64,000 bases of DNA from Cryptomeria japonica (GCF_030272615.1 NC_081411.1:182612977-182676976); one strand, 5' to 3'; shown: positions 49,700-61,051, numbered from the stretch's first letter. A program made the numbers and translations. The notes: generated by a model not told the origin, from the sequence alone.

Positions 49700-52626
49700 A
49701 TGAAGGAGCATGTGTGGAGGGAAATGGGGAGTAGTAGTCGTCGGAAGTCTAAACGCAAAAGAAAACTTTCAAATGTCCAAATTGAAGTGTATAGAGAAAG
49801 AGATAGAGAATGTCATAGGAGGAGAAGACAAGGTATGTTAAATATTGCTAATGTTACTTCAATTGAAGAGGAAATTGAATTTGAAAATGTGCCACAAGTT
49901 ATTGAAAATGAAAATGTAGATTTTGAAAGTGAAAATATTGAAAATTTTGAAAATGTTGAAAGTGATAATGAAAATGCTCAACATGTGGAAAATTTTGACA
50001 TAGGAGGTGAAAATGTGGAAAACTTTAATGTTGAAGGTGGAATTGCTCAACCAAGTGAACCATATGTAACACCTAATTACTTTAGAAATGAAGACCCTCT
50101 CATGGATGAAAGACAAATTCCAAATCCAAGACCTTCAAGAACCCCAAAATGGTTATTTGAAATCAATGAGAACATTATGGTGAATCTTGAAGGCAAGAGG
50201 TCAACAAGAACCGTTCAATTGTGGGCTACACAACTTTTCAACCAAAATTTTAGCAATAAGACATTGATTGAGCAATGCCAACTCTTTGTTCAATTGCTAA
50301 AGATGATAAAGACGAGACCATTGCTAAACAAATTGAAGATTCATATGAACAAGAAGATGGAGAGAAATTCTATTATTGCAAAAAATCTATTTGACGCTCT
50401 CAATTCTATTGGAAAGAATACCAAAGAAAGAGATAAGAGAGCCACTCAAAGAGTGATTACAACCTCCTTAGTAAGCCATCAATTGAGGAAGGCTCGTCAA
50501 ATGAGACAAACTTGTGTTGATTTTAACATAAACCGTAAAACTTTGGATAGAGCACTTGCACGAAGACAAAGACTTGACGATCCACTTCAACAAGATACAT
50601 GGCATTTGGTGGGAGGCTTCCACGTGTTGATAGAAAGTTGAATGGCAATGTGAAGGAAGAGATTCAATAATTTTGGCACTCTAATTCTAGAGTGTCACCC
50701 AATGTAAAGGACATTTTGAAATTAAGAATCGACAACTGAGACCGCACACTGCATCCCAAACATTTCTTGGAATCAAGCCAAATAATGTTGTACAATTTTT
50801 TTTGTGAATTACATCCAACTTTGCAAATATCACAAAGGGCCTTTGAATCTTTGAAACCATTTTATTGTGTTCCTCTTAAGATTCGCAATACCTGTTGTTG
50901 CAAGTACCATGTGGAATTTTCAATGTACCATGAACTTTTATGTCATATTGGTTCTACGATGCATACTAATGAGATGTTGTAGGAGTGTGGTGCAATGCTA
51001 TTTCCAATATCATCAAGAGACTTGCAAGATCTATTTTTATGCCCTAGAGATGATGGCTGCTATTTCTATAGAAATTATTGTTTGAATGAGAAGTGCTCAG
51101 AATGCAGTGGGTTGTCAAATTTTGTTTCATGTTTTCATGAGGGCAGCGAACACGAGTTTGGAAATAATTATGTTGAGAAAAAAAGATACGAGACAGTGAA
51201 ATATACTTTGAAGAGTGGAGGTGAAGGTTCTAGATGTGAATTAGTCTCAAGAGAAGTGAATATTGCTGATTTTATTTTGGATTTTAAGGAAAATATTTTC
51301 TACAAGTATGCAAGGTACACCCATAGGTCTCAGTGGTTGGATCAATAATTTAGGATGTGTAAGAACTCTTTCCCGATTGGCACTATTGTATCGGTGGTTG
51401 ATTTTGCAGAGAACTATAAATTGCAACCACAGAATGAGGTACAGTCTCAGTACTACAATTTAGTCCAAATTGCTATTTTTGTTCACATTACATACAGACA
51501 TGCTCCTGATAGTATAGAAGAGGATAGGAAGATAATCAGGGAGTATCATTTTTATATGAGTGATGATAGATCACACTCCTCCAAGTATGTGCAACATTCT
51601 TTCGAGAATTTTTTTGAGTTCTTGCATGAGAAAGATATTGCAATTGACCGACATATAATATGGTCAGATAACTATACGGGTCAATTCAAGAATGCCCGTA
51701 TGTTTTATTGGTTGAGTGTAAATCAAGTGGAGAGGCATATAGCTCATATTTGGTGTTTTTTTGAGGTGGGTCATGGGAAGGGAGAGCATGATGGAGCAGG
51801 TGCATGTTTGAAGAGAGCTCTAGTTAAGGAGCAATTGAGAATTTCAGGTGCAAATTTCTCTGATACATGTTCTATTGTTGATTGGTGTAGTTCAACATTG
51901 TCACATGGAGGTACTCTTGATTCAGCAGTGAGCAAATTCTTTTGGTTGGTTGAGGAGGGAATAGTGGGAGATAGATTGGATTGTCAAACAATTAAAGATT
52001 CTTCAAAGATGCATTCATTTCTCAGCTCAGATGCAAGTACATGGACCATTTGGACACAAGCGTTGGCTTGTTTTTGTCAGAGTTGTGTTTGGTGTGATTG
52101 GGATCAGTGCAAGTCAAGTGAGTGGGTTGATACATGGGTTCCCCACTATCTAACTCATTTATCTCAAACAATATCCTTGTCAAACGATGAGATGGAAAGT
52201 TCACTTGAGTATGATTGTCTATCGGATCTTGTACAGCTAGGACATGTTTTTGTAGTTGTTGCACCGCAAGGGAATGAAGAGAGATTAGAATATTGGTTGG
52301 CACGATGTGTACAGGGAAAACAAAAGCTAACACAACTAGTGACAGATGATGATGGGTTCACATATCCTACAGGTTCAGTTGTTGTTGTGGGAACTTGGTT
52401 GCAGACATACGTGATTAGAAAGAATGGCATACCTGCATTTGAAGACTATGAGAGACACAAAACCATTATAATGTATTCACACCTTATTATAGCTACAAAT
52501 GTCAAGTTGTTGAAGCATCAAGCAAAACTGAAGACCAAAGAGCTATGGACAGTGACTACTACTGATCATGAAGCAATACTGGATACTCTTAAACAAAGAG
52601 ATAACCCTTCAGGCACACTTGAGTAG
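49700..52626 (+). pseudogene. transposase-like gene with probable D/D/D(E) catalytic core
   Basis: The N-terminal part (ATG 49700 to TGA 50641) is basic, then has a Glu/Asn/Val-rich repeat stretch (about 49870-50060), then a Lys/Arg-rich helical part that could bind DNA. A frameshift near 50600 changes frame. From there one frame runs to TAG 52624 with TAA 50668, TGA 50737, TAG 50980 and TAA 51346 inside. It has NTCCCKYHVEF (a Cys-rich zinc-like block), VVDFAEN (Asp 51400), SDNYTGQFKN (Asp 51667) and GHGKGEHDGAGA (Asp 51790). This DFAEN / SDxxxGQ(Y/F)K / HGKGxxDGxGG set recalls a group of transposase-like proteins common in animals. I assign a transposase role by motif and context; catalytic residues are inferred. 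Confidence 0.7.
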
Positions 52627-53618
52627 TAGGTCTTTAATGGTGCCTTATTTTTTTTATCATGCATTTCATTTCAAACAATGATCATTAAACCTGTATGTTC
52701 AAGTTTGTTATGTGTATATTAAGGATGTGTTCAAAATGTAGGTCTATTGATGAACGTTTTTTTTTGGCAACATGGTTTTTGCATGCACATAGCGAGTACA
52801 CTCGATATAATTGGAAGGGACGTATTTTTGTAACATGACTTATTATCATGCATTTTATGAGCTTTACAATTTTTGTTATTAGATAACACTATTTGATATT
52901 TTTTTATGATATAATTATCGCATAACCTTTATGCTCATGGAGGTCTTTTTTGATGATATACAATAGTATCACATTATGATTTTTGTGTCAACATAGTAGG
53001 TTATGTTAATATAATTCGAAGTGACATATTTTTATGGTATATAATCCCACCTTTTCATTTATTATCATGCATTTCAGTTGAAGTGATTATCATAAATCCT
53101 TTATGTTCATCCATGCATTTTATTTGTACACTAACAATTCTTAAAAATACAAGTTCATGCTAGATCATTCGTCATTGACAAGACCCTCTCTTGGTTGTCC
53201 TGATATGATAACCACCAGATGGTTGTGCCTTATGAAGAAAAGATGAACAAATAATAACTAATTGAGAACATCAATTCAAATCCATAATATAGAGGATACT
53301 AATAATAGACCTTTGTATAATTATTTTTTCTAATAATGAAATAGGTACAACTGTATTGAGATAAAAGAAAGCTTTACTCTCATATGAAGATGTCACATTG
53401 GCAAATTGGTCTTTATTATAATACACAAGACATAAGTAAAATTAAAATTCTCTCATCAAATCCTTCCAGATTCTATGTTAACTTGTGACTCATTATTGTA
53501 TGCTGGGAGAGGGAAGAGTGTGTGGCTTTAGGGTATAGTTTTGGACTTGAACCATATTGCATAAATCTCAAGGCTTCAACTTCATTATCATTAAAGGTTT
53601 TTGATTGTCACATGCGTA
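52627..53618. other. spacer downstream of transposase, no gene
   Basis: AT-rich sequence in which TTATCATGCATTT recurs (52653, 52842, 53060) and some phrases repeat loosely (CATAACCTTTATG-TCAT). No open frame of interest. Confidence 0.5.
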
Positions 53619-56020
53619 GGGTATGACCCCGAGCGTCAGATTGAGTGGGGGGGCAAAATAGGAGCATGCGTAGGGTAATAATGCCTAACTGGACATGTCA
53701 GAGCTGACAGTTCATCATCGCGATGAGAAGAATGAGAAATCGGCCACGCGACAACATTCCATTGAGTGAGACTGACAATTTTTTCGCCAACCGAAAAATT
53801 GCTGCCCTAATAAAACTGTAGGGCAACTTGAAAAATAGAGATAGGCTTTTGTAGGGACCCCTCTCGTGGCCCATAGGTTCAAATGGATCATTCGCAGGTG
53901 CCATGGATTCTGAGTTAGGGCCCATCAAAGTTTGATAATTTTGAGCACTTAAGGCACTCAAGGGATGATGCAAGTAGGGTATGACCTCGAGCGTCGGATC
54001 GAGTAGGGGGGAAAAATAGGAGCATGTGTAGGGTAATAATGCCTAACTAGACATGTCAAAGCTGATGGTTTTTCATCGCGATGAGTAGAATGAGAAATCG
54101 GCCACGCAACAACATTCCATTGAGTGACCCTGATGATTTTTTCCCCAACTGAAAAATTGCTGCCCTAATAAAACCATAAGGTAAATTGAAAAAATGAGAT
54201 AGGCTTTTGTAGGGACCCCTCTCATGGCCCCATAGGTTCAAATAGATCATTTACAGGTGCCATAGATTCCAAGTTAGGGCCCATCAAAGTTTGACAATTT
54301 TGAGCACTTAGGGCGCTCAAGGGACGATGTCGGTAGGGTATAACCTCGAGCATCGGATCAAGTGGGGGGGAAAATAGGAGCATGCATAGGGTTATAATGT
54401 CTAACTGGACATGTCAGAGCTGACGGTTTGTCATTGCGATGAGAAGAACGAGAAATCAGCCACGTGACAACATTCCATTGAGCGAGACTGACGATTTTTT
54501 TGCCAACCGAAAAATTGCTGCCCTAAGAAAACCGTAGGGCAACTTGAAAAACCGAGATAGGCTTTTGTAGGGACCCCTCTCATGGCCCCATAGGTTCAAA
54601 TGGATCATTCATAAGTTCCATGGATTCAGAGTTAGGGCCTGTCAAAGTTTGACAATATTGAGCACTTAGGGCACTCAAGGGATGACGCCGATAGGGTATG
54701 ACCCCGAGCGTCGGATCGAGTGGGGGGGAAAAATAGGAGCATGCATAGGGTAATAATGCCTAAATGGACATGTCAGAGCTGACGATTCATCATCATGACA
54801 AGCAGAACGAGAAATCAGCCATGTGACAACATTCCATTGAGTGAGACTGACGATTTTTTTGCCAATTGAAAAATTGCTGTCCTAATAAAACCGTAGAGCA
54901 ACTTGAAAAACTGAGATAGGATATTGTAGGGACCCCTCTCAAGGCCCCATTGGTTCAAATGGATCATTCGTAGGTGCCATGAACTCTGAGTTAGGGCTCG
55001 TCAAAGTTTGACAATTTTGAGCCCTTAGAGTGCTTAAGGGACGACGCCGGTAGGGTATGACCCTGAGCGTCGGATCGAGTGGGGGAGCAAAATAGGAGCA
55101 TGCGTAGGGTAATAATGCCTAACTAGACATGTTGGAGCTGACGGTTTGTCATCATGACAAGCAGAATGAGAAATCGGCCACGCGACAACATTCAATTGAC
55201 TGAGACTGACGATTTTTTCGCCAACCGAAAAATTGCCGCCCTATTAAAAGCATAGGGCAACTTGAAAAACTAAGATAGGATTTTTTAGGGATCCCTCTGA
55301 TGGTCCTGTAGGTTCAAACAGATCATTTGCAGGTGCCATGGATTCCAAGTTAGGGCCCATCAAAGTTTGACAATTTTGAGCACTTAGGGCACTCAAGGGA
55401 CGACGCCGGTAGGGTAATATGCTGAGCATCGGATTGAGTGGGGGGAAAATAGGAGCATGTGTAGGGTAACAATGCCTAAATGGACATGTCAGAGCCGATG
55501 GTTCATCATCATGATGAGCAGAATGAGAAATCGGCCATGCGACAACATTTCATTGAGTGAGACTGACCATTTTTTCGCCAACCGAAAAATTGCTGCCCTA
55601 ATAAAATCATAGGGCAAATTGAAAAAATGAGATAGGCTTTTTTAGGTACCCCTCTTGTGGCCCTGTAGGTTCAAATGGATTGTTCACAGGTGCCATGGAT
55701 TCTAAGTTAGGGTCCATCAAATTTTGACAATTTTGAGCACTTAGGGTGATCAAGGAATGACACTAGTAGGGTATGACCCCGAGTGTTGGATCAAGTGGGG
55801 GGGAAAAATAGGAGCATGCATAGGGTAATAATGCCTAACTGGACATGTCAGAGCTGACGCTTCATCATCGCGATGAGCAGAATGAGAAATTGGCCACGTG
55901 GCAACATTCCATTGAGTGAGACTGATGATTTTTTCACTAGCAGAAAAATTGCTGCCCTAATAAAACCCCAAGTGTTTGACCGAGGTGGGGGGAAAAATAG
56001 GACCATGCATAGGGTAATAA
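53619..56020 (+). repeat. satellite array, about 358-bp unit, seven copies
   Basis: The landmark GGGTATGACC(C/T)CGAGCG and variants begin at about 53621, 53979, 54339, 54696, 55055, 55414 and 55771, giving steps of 357-360 bp. The seventh copy is cut short near 55970 and joined to another short partial unit. Copies differ at roughly a tenth of positions. Each has the words CATTCCATTGAGTGAG, CCAACCGAAAAATTGCTGCCC and TAGGGACCCCTCTC. Minus-strand open stretches of 60-90 codons inside it are repeat shadows. Confidence 0.92.
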
Positions 56021-56215
56021 TGAATTGTATCAAGTATTGTTCATTAAATGAATTGTATTGTATTGTTCATTAAATGAATTGTATTTTTCATTGAATGAAT
56101 TGTATTGTATTGTTGATTAAATGAATTGTATTGTTCATAAATTGTATTGTTCATTATAAAAACAACAGTTACGATGAAATTAAATGAATTGTAGTGTTCA
56201 TTAAATAGCCATTAT
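56020..56215 (+). repeat. minisatellite of AATGAATTGTATTGTTCATTA words
   Basis: Irregular repeats of TTAAATGAATTGTA and TTGTTCATT follow directly on the 358-bp array, at least seven partial units. Confidence 0.75.
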
Positions 56216-56331
56216 TAGCCATTGTTAATTATTGGAATGAAGATTAAAGATTTCCATGATAACACCACACACAGATGAGCAACAATTTATGCACCATTTG
56301 ATAGAAAGTTTTATTTTTTTTGGATCTACGG

Positions 56332-56676
56332 CTAACTAGTACAGGGATTGACAAACAATGAGGTGATTTCGACTTTGGACATTTCAAGATCCTTGATATC
56401 CTTATACAACAAGCCATCTGCATATTTTTCCTTCATAGAATCTTGCCACAAAAGGGCAGCATCGTGCTCCTCAGTCATGGTTTCCATACTTTTTATGATC
56501 AACATGAGAGGATCAAACAATGGGTTTAGACGAGGGATCCTACGATATACTTTTGCAATCCCCCTCAATTCATTCAAATTTTGTGCAATCAAATCTTGAA
56601 TTGAGGGGAGGTTTGACAAATGAGGGTTTGGTTGTTGCAGTTGTGGTTGGTTAATGTTTTCATTGTTATCCCCCAT
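56332..56676 (-). CDS. antisense 115-codon reading frame in the transposon, unrecognised
   Basis: ATG 56676 to TAG 56332 is intact, unlike the other coding regions of this element. The product starts MGDNNENINQPQ, with an Asn/Gln/Pro-rich head. It then has a helical, mixed-charge part (Ile/Leu/Lys/Glu-rich, with KVYRRIPRLNPLFDPLMLI). No domain is recognised. The frame is also open upstream to 56718, but TTCAATTAG before the ATG could be a splice acceptor, so an upstream exon is possible. It lies 4 kb from the transposase and on the opposite strand, near the right TIR. It could be a transposon accessory protein. That it is real is inference from openness and composition. Confidence 0.4.
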   Translation of the reverse strand: MGDNNENINQPQLQQPNPHLSNLPSIQDLIAQNLNELRGIAKVYRRIPRLNPLFDPLMLIIKSMETMTEEHDAALLWQDSMKEKYADGLLYKDIKDLEMSKVEITSLFVNPCTS

Positions 56677-56879
56677 TTTAAACCTAATTGAATGTAAATA
56701 ATTAAATTTAGTTAACAAATTTAAACAATTAGGTATTTGATTTAAAAAAACCTAGTTTTCATGAAAAAAACCATATTTTCAATGAAAAATCAAATAAACA
56801 TTAACAAAAAATACAAAAAATGAATGAAAATAATTCAAAATGATAAAATTCTTACCTCTAAATCTATTTTTTAGCATTT

Positions 56880-57009
56880 TTTTGTCAAAACACCGGATAT
56901 CGGATTTTGAAGAATTCGCGTGACCCATGAGTTAAAAATGACTCATGGGACTGTCACTGTTGAAATATAAAAGTCTCAGAAAATCAGATATCTGATTTCA
57001 ACACTTAAA
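56880..57009. other. GATATC-type palindromes, right subterminal
   Basis: ACCGGATATCGGATTTT (56892) and AATCAGATATCTGATTTC (56983) match the palindrome class seen at 45015, 47779, 49378 and 49486-49545. A further copy, TTGGATATCCGATTTG, is at 57285. Confidence 0.65.
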
Positions 57010-57250
57010 TTATTTTTAAATAACATATAATAACATATTATATTATATTATATTATATTATATTATATTTTATTATAATACAATATTATATTATATAATA
57101 TATAATATAATATAATATAATATAATATAATATTATATTATATTATATATAATATTGTATTATATAATATATTATTATAATATAATATAATATAATAATA
57201 TATTATATAATACGTATTATATAATATATATAATGTAATATGTAACATAT
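57010..57250. repeat. long AT-only repeat (TATTA/TATAA words)
   Basis: About 240 bp of almost pure A and T made of TATTATATTA-type words and their complements, so it is largely self-complementary. Confidence 0.85.
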
Positions 57251-57408
57251 AAAATATTTTTTAAATCAAAATTACAAATAAAAATTGGATATCCGATTTG
57301 CATAGGTAATTACCAGGCCAAGGTGTACTAACACCCAGGCCAAGCAAAAAGTCAACATGGATTTTCGTGTTTTTAGGCGAGTGAGGAAGGCTATTTTTTT
57401 TCACATCG

Positions 57409-57443
57409 CCACTTTTTGGCCTCCCTTGATCCTGCACTAACCC
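57409..57443 (-). repeat. right terminal inverted repeat
   Basis: On the minus strand it begins GGGTTAGTGCAGGATCA and goes on GGCCAAAAAGTGG. It aligns with 44067-44100 over 31 positions with about 23 matches. Confidence 0.6.
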
Positions 57444-57459
57444 ATTATTGAATAATATA

Positions 57460-58640
57460 GAAGTTTTCTTTAATTAATAATTTATATATTATTTTTATTA
57501 ATTAAAAATATTCTTTTATATCTTTGTAGATTAATATATAGCAAAACATATATAGATATAAAATATCTTATATAAACTCAAACACTTAAAGTCAATGCAT
57601 GGAAAATATTGAGATGAACAATATGTTCTTTTGTTCCCTTCATTTTAGGCTACTTCAATTTTTTATATATTTGCAAAATCCTAAGTGATTTAGATAATAT
57701 CATATAAAAAAGAAGCCCTCATACATTGTTAGGTTTCTTTTCTTTATCTTCTCAACAATATCTCAAGATGTATTGATTCAATAATGATGAATCAAGGTTG
57801 AGTACTATAGTCAAACAAAATGTTAAATATTATAAACAAACAAAATATTAAATATTTGTGAAGAATTCAATATTTTCTATATTGATTCAAATATTAAATA
57901 ATATTAGTAAATTATTAAAAAATATTTACAAGGAAACCATGAATCTTGAATCCAAAACTTTATAAAGTATGAAAATAATAGCCTAACAACATGGTAGATA
58001 AAGAAAAAATATAAACAAGAGACACAATGTGTCAAGTTCATACCAATAGTGTTGTCAATTTAGAGTAGAAAATAGAAAATCATTTGGTATAATTTTTTTT
58101 ATGGACAACCCATTTACTTGCATGCACAAATCTACAATTTTATTAGTAATAAAATAATTCAAAATATATTGTCACATTCTAGATATTTGCATAAAAAGAG
58201 CTGAAGACGAATAAATAAATATTGAAAAATGATAATGTAAAAGAGTGAATGATTTTACAGAATAATAAAATTACCCTCAATGAGAAAAATAAATTATTTT
58301 AAATAAAAATATTTAACATGTGGAAAATACCACTAGTACATATTCATTTGCAATAATTAAAAATTTGGAAAAGAAATTAAAAATTAATAAAATTCTTTAC
58401 AATGCTATAATAATAATATTAGTGTTCTCAAAACTAATAATGTTAATGTTGACAAAATTTGAGAGACAAAAGCTAAGATAATATTAATCATATGCAAGGT
58501 TAAAGAAGATAATACTTATTACCTAAAAATTATTTATTAAACATGAATGAAAACTATACATAGTGATGTGAAACTATCTAAAATGTTGATGAAAATAATG
58601 ATATTGATGTTAATGTGTGCAAAATTAAGGGAAAAAAATA
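57460..58640. other. AT-rich spacer, no gene
   Basis: Very AT-rich with no credible open frame and no recognised element. Confidence 0.6.
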
Positions 58641-58649
58641 ATATACTAA

Positions 58650-59000
58650 TAATAACTTATATATTTGAATAGTAAGAGGAACCCTAGTGTGACAAAAACT
58701 ATTAGAATTATAAGGGATTCTAAGGGAAGATTGATGAAAGGATATGCTAAATGTGTTGGGACAAAAACTAACAACAAGGTAGAAAATTTAATCACCCTAT
58801 GGTGGGGCCTTAAGGGGATTCTAACCCATGAGTATAATAATGTTGTAATTGGAGGTGATTAAAAATTTATAAAAAATGTTATTAGGTTAAGGTTTTCCCA
58901 TCACGGAAAATCAAGTATTATATGGAAGATAGTAAGAACAATACTAAGTAAGAACAATATTGAGTTGTTATTGAAATGGGAGGCTACACACACCTATAGG
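58650..59000 (+). pseudogene. RNase H domain remnant (LINE type)
   Basis: NSKRNPSVTKT, IRIIRDSKGRLMKGYAKCVG, TKTNNKVENLITLWWGLK and NVVIGGD follow the motif order of the plant LINE RNase H domain (DGxxRGNPG, VxRDxxG, TNNxAExxAL, VEGD). The first catalytic Asp region is degraded and the key Glu in NNxAE is retained as NNKVEN. After a stop at 58860 the frame goes on weakly (KFIKNVIR) and then decays. No RT was found upstream, so this is an isolated 3' scrap, possibly a 5'-truncated LINE insertion. Confidence 0.65.
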
Positions 59001-59714
59001 GAGGACAATAAGCCACAAATGCCTTTTCCAATGAGGGATTATAGTTTAGCAATTCAAAGTATCAGACTAATGAGATGGAGGTCCCTTATCATATTAGAGA
59101 TGTTTTAAGAAATGACAAATATGAAGGGTTTATTAATCATACAAAGGAAGGAAATATTTAAACATGTATTTTTTTTCTATTCTCACATGGAATGTCAGCA
59201 ACTCTCTAGAGCTAAGGTCTAAACAAAATAATGTCGTGACTTGGAAAAGCTATGATACTTTTAAAAATTTATGAAGAAGGTTGGGGTAATGATTATAGAC
59301 TTGATATTAATCTATGAGAGATTTCTAAAGATAATATCTATATTCACATGAATGAAGAGTACAAATAGACCTAGAAAAGAACTTCCTGCAATAGTGACCA
59401 TTTATAGATAAATAAGGAAACTATAGTAATAAAAATGAGAATTAATTATGTATCAATTATCTCATGTAGCAGTAGAATTTTTTTTTTTTTGCAGTTGCTA
59501 GACTTTATATCAACCATTTTCTAGGAAGATCCAGTAAAACATTACCTTTCTTTATTTGAGTCATGGTAGAGACGAGTTCTTAATTTTTTAGGTGAGAAAG
59601 AATTGCACTCATGGGAGGCTAGAGGGTGGGAGCTAATCCCACCTCATATGCCTTTCTTAAGAAAAATAGTTTGGGCTATTTTTGATATGGGGAATAACTA
59701 CTTTCTTGAAAACT
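59001..59714. other. spacer, no gene seen
   Basis: AT-rich. A short plus-strand phrase ILTWNVSNSLELR near 59199 recalls the endonuclease start of a LINE, but nothing else of that domain follows. I do not call it. Confidence 0.45.
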
Positions 59715-60065
59715 ATGAAGGGTAGTAAAAAGAATATATCATCACAATTCATGAATAGTTCAAAGAATGGTAGAGTGTTGGTTGGGGGTGTTAGAAAGGA
59801 TGTTTCAGAGGAACCTATTTTTCAAGTTACTAGACTGAATTCTGAGGGCGATAAATTTCCCCAGTTGATTGAAAAGGAAGAATACAATGGCTATATTTCG
59901 CTTTTCCTAGAGGAAGGAGAAATACTAAAAAGGAACAAAATTGATTTTGGAAGGGAGGAGTTTCCTTTGCCATGGGGATCTTTCACTTACCATTTGATTA
60001 AATATTTTACTTTGGAAGGGAGATTTGCAACAAAGTTTACTTTTGTGGCAAATATTCGCCAATGA
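59715..60065 (+). pseudogene. broken reading frame, unrecognised
   Basis: Open for about 117 codons from ATG 59715 (frame open from 59682). The product is basic at first, then has LPWGSFTYHLIKYFTLEGRFATKF. It is not a domain I can name. Its isolated position, lack of start context and stop-rich flanks suggest a remnant of a retroelement rather than a host gene. Confidence 0.35.
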
Positions 60066-60530
60066 CAAATATTTCACATCGGCAATCTAGAAAATGATGA
60101 ATATATTGTACTGATCGAGGGTGGCCATGTTTCCCAAACTTTATAAATATTTGTCAAATGCATGGCCCAATCGCCCATTATTTTATGTAATTAAGTGTAT
60201 TTCTATCAAGATTTCGCCAATAGAATCTATGTTTTCCACACGTTAAATTCAATATTTTCACCTACACTTTCTAAGGTTGTCCTAATAGATGGCCATAATT
60301 TGCCAATAGCCATACACAAATTAATTTGCGAGGAGGACCCAATTCGCCTAGCATTTTGCGGAAGCGTGTCTCAATTTACCCCAATTTTTGCCAGCTATAT
60401 TATAGTTCCCAATATTGGACAACCCATAATCACCTCAAAAATTATATTAGATGTGTTATAGTTAAGCATGATTTGCCAAATATTTATATACCATATAAAA
60501 TTCCCACCGAATTCGCCAAATAAGCAATGA
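60050..60530 (+). repeat. cluster of TTCGCCAA-like words
   Basis: ATTCGCCAAT, TTTCGCCAAT, ATTTGCCAAT, ATTCGCCTAG, ATTTGCCAAA and ATTCGCCAAA occur at about 60055, 60213, 60298, 60345, 60469 and 60511. Spacings are irregular, so it is not a tandem array. Confidence 0.5.
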
Positions 60531-61051
60531 TATAAATACAGTCAAAGATCATATTTATCTCTACACAAATTTATCCGTTTTGAGCTCTCAATTCGGATCA
60601 CTAGCAAAGTTTTAGACTAGGAACAACCATTGTTGCTGACTGCATTAGTGACTGCTAGTGACCTAAGGGTAAGTGATCATATTTTTGAAGCGTTATAATA
60701 TTATTCTGAATCCATCTCTATCTATTTGTATTATTGAGTTAATTATGTATTTCTCCCAGGAACTTACCCAAAAATTTGAATTTCACACGACTTTATTTCT
60801 CCCTATAATAAAATCAAACCAAGTTACATAGAGATTAACTTCATATTTTCCTAGCACATTACCCATTACATCTGACATCCATTATTAATAGACCCTCCTA
60901 TGCTAGAGACCACCCCCTCCCAAAACATAGAAAAACACATATCCCCATCCCCCTTAGATATATTGCAGAATGATGGCCAATTGCTCTCCAATTTCTATCA
61001 CAGCTCAACTGGAAGCCTTTGAGAGCCAGTTATCCCGCTATCAATCATCCT

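Larger units (their letters stand above)
44067..57443 (+). mobile_element. candidate 13.4-kb TIR DNA transposon with transposase-like gene
   Basis: Terminal inverted repeats of about 34 bp (44067-44100 and 57409-57443) agree at about 23 of 31 aligned bases, with GGGT...ACCC ends and an uninterrupted 8-base core CAGGATCA. ATTA flanks both ends directly (44063-44066, 57444-57447), fitting a 4-bp target duplication. Inside are a broken transposase-like gene (49700-52626), an antisense reading frame (56332-56676), two satellite arrays, three simple-repeat tracts and repeated GATATC palindromes. Size, TSD length and transposase type would be compatible with a Sola-like element, but this family call is inference. 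The transposase is broken, so the copy is immobile alone. Confidence 0.6.

Noticed and set aside
52022-52430. Minus-strand frames opposite the transposase-like gene
   Set aside because: Shadows of the plus-strand coding sequence.
53698-55429. Minus-strand open frames of 60-90 codons in the 358-bp array
   Set aside because: The same frame recurs in each repeat copy with drift. No start or motif suggests a protein.
59195-59240. LINE endonuclease start (ILTWNV)
   Set aside because: No second endonuclease motif follows in any frame.
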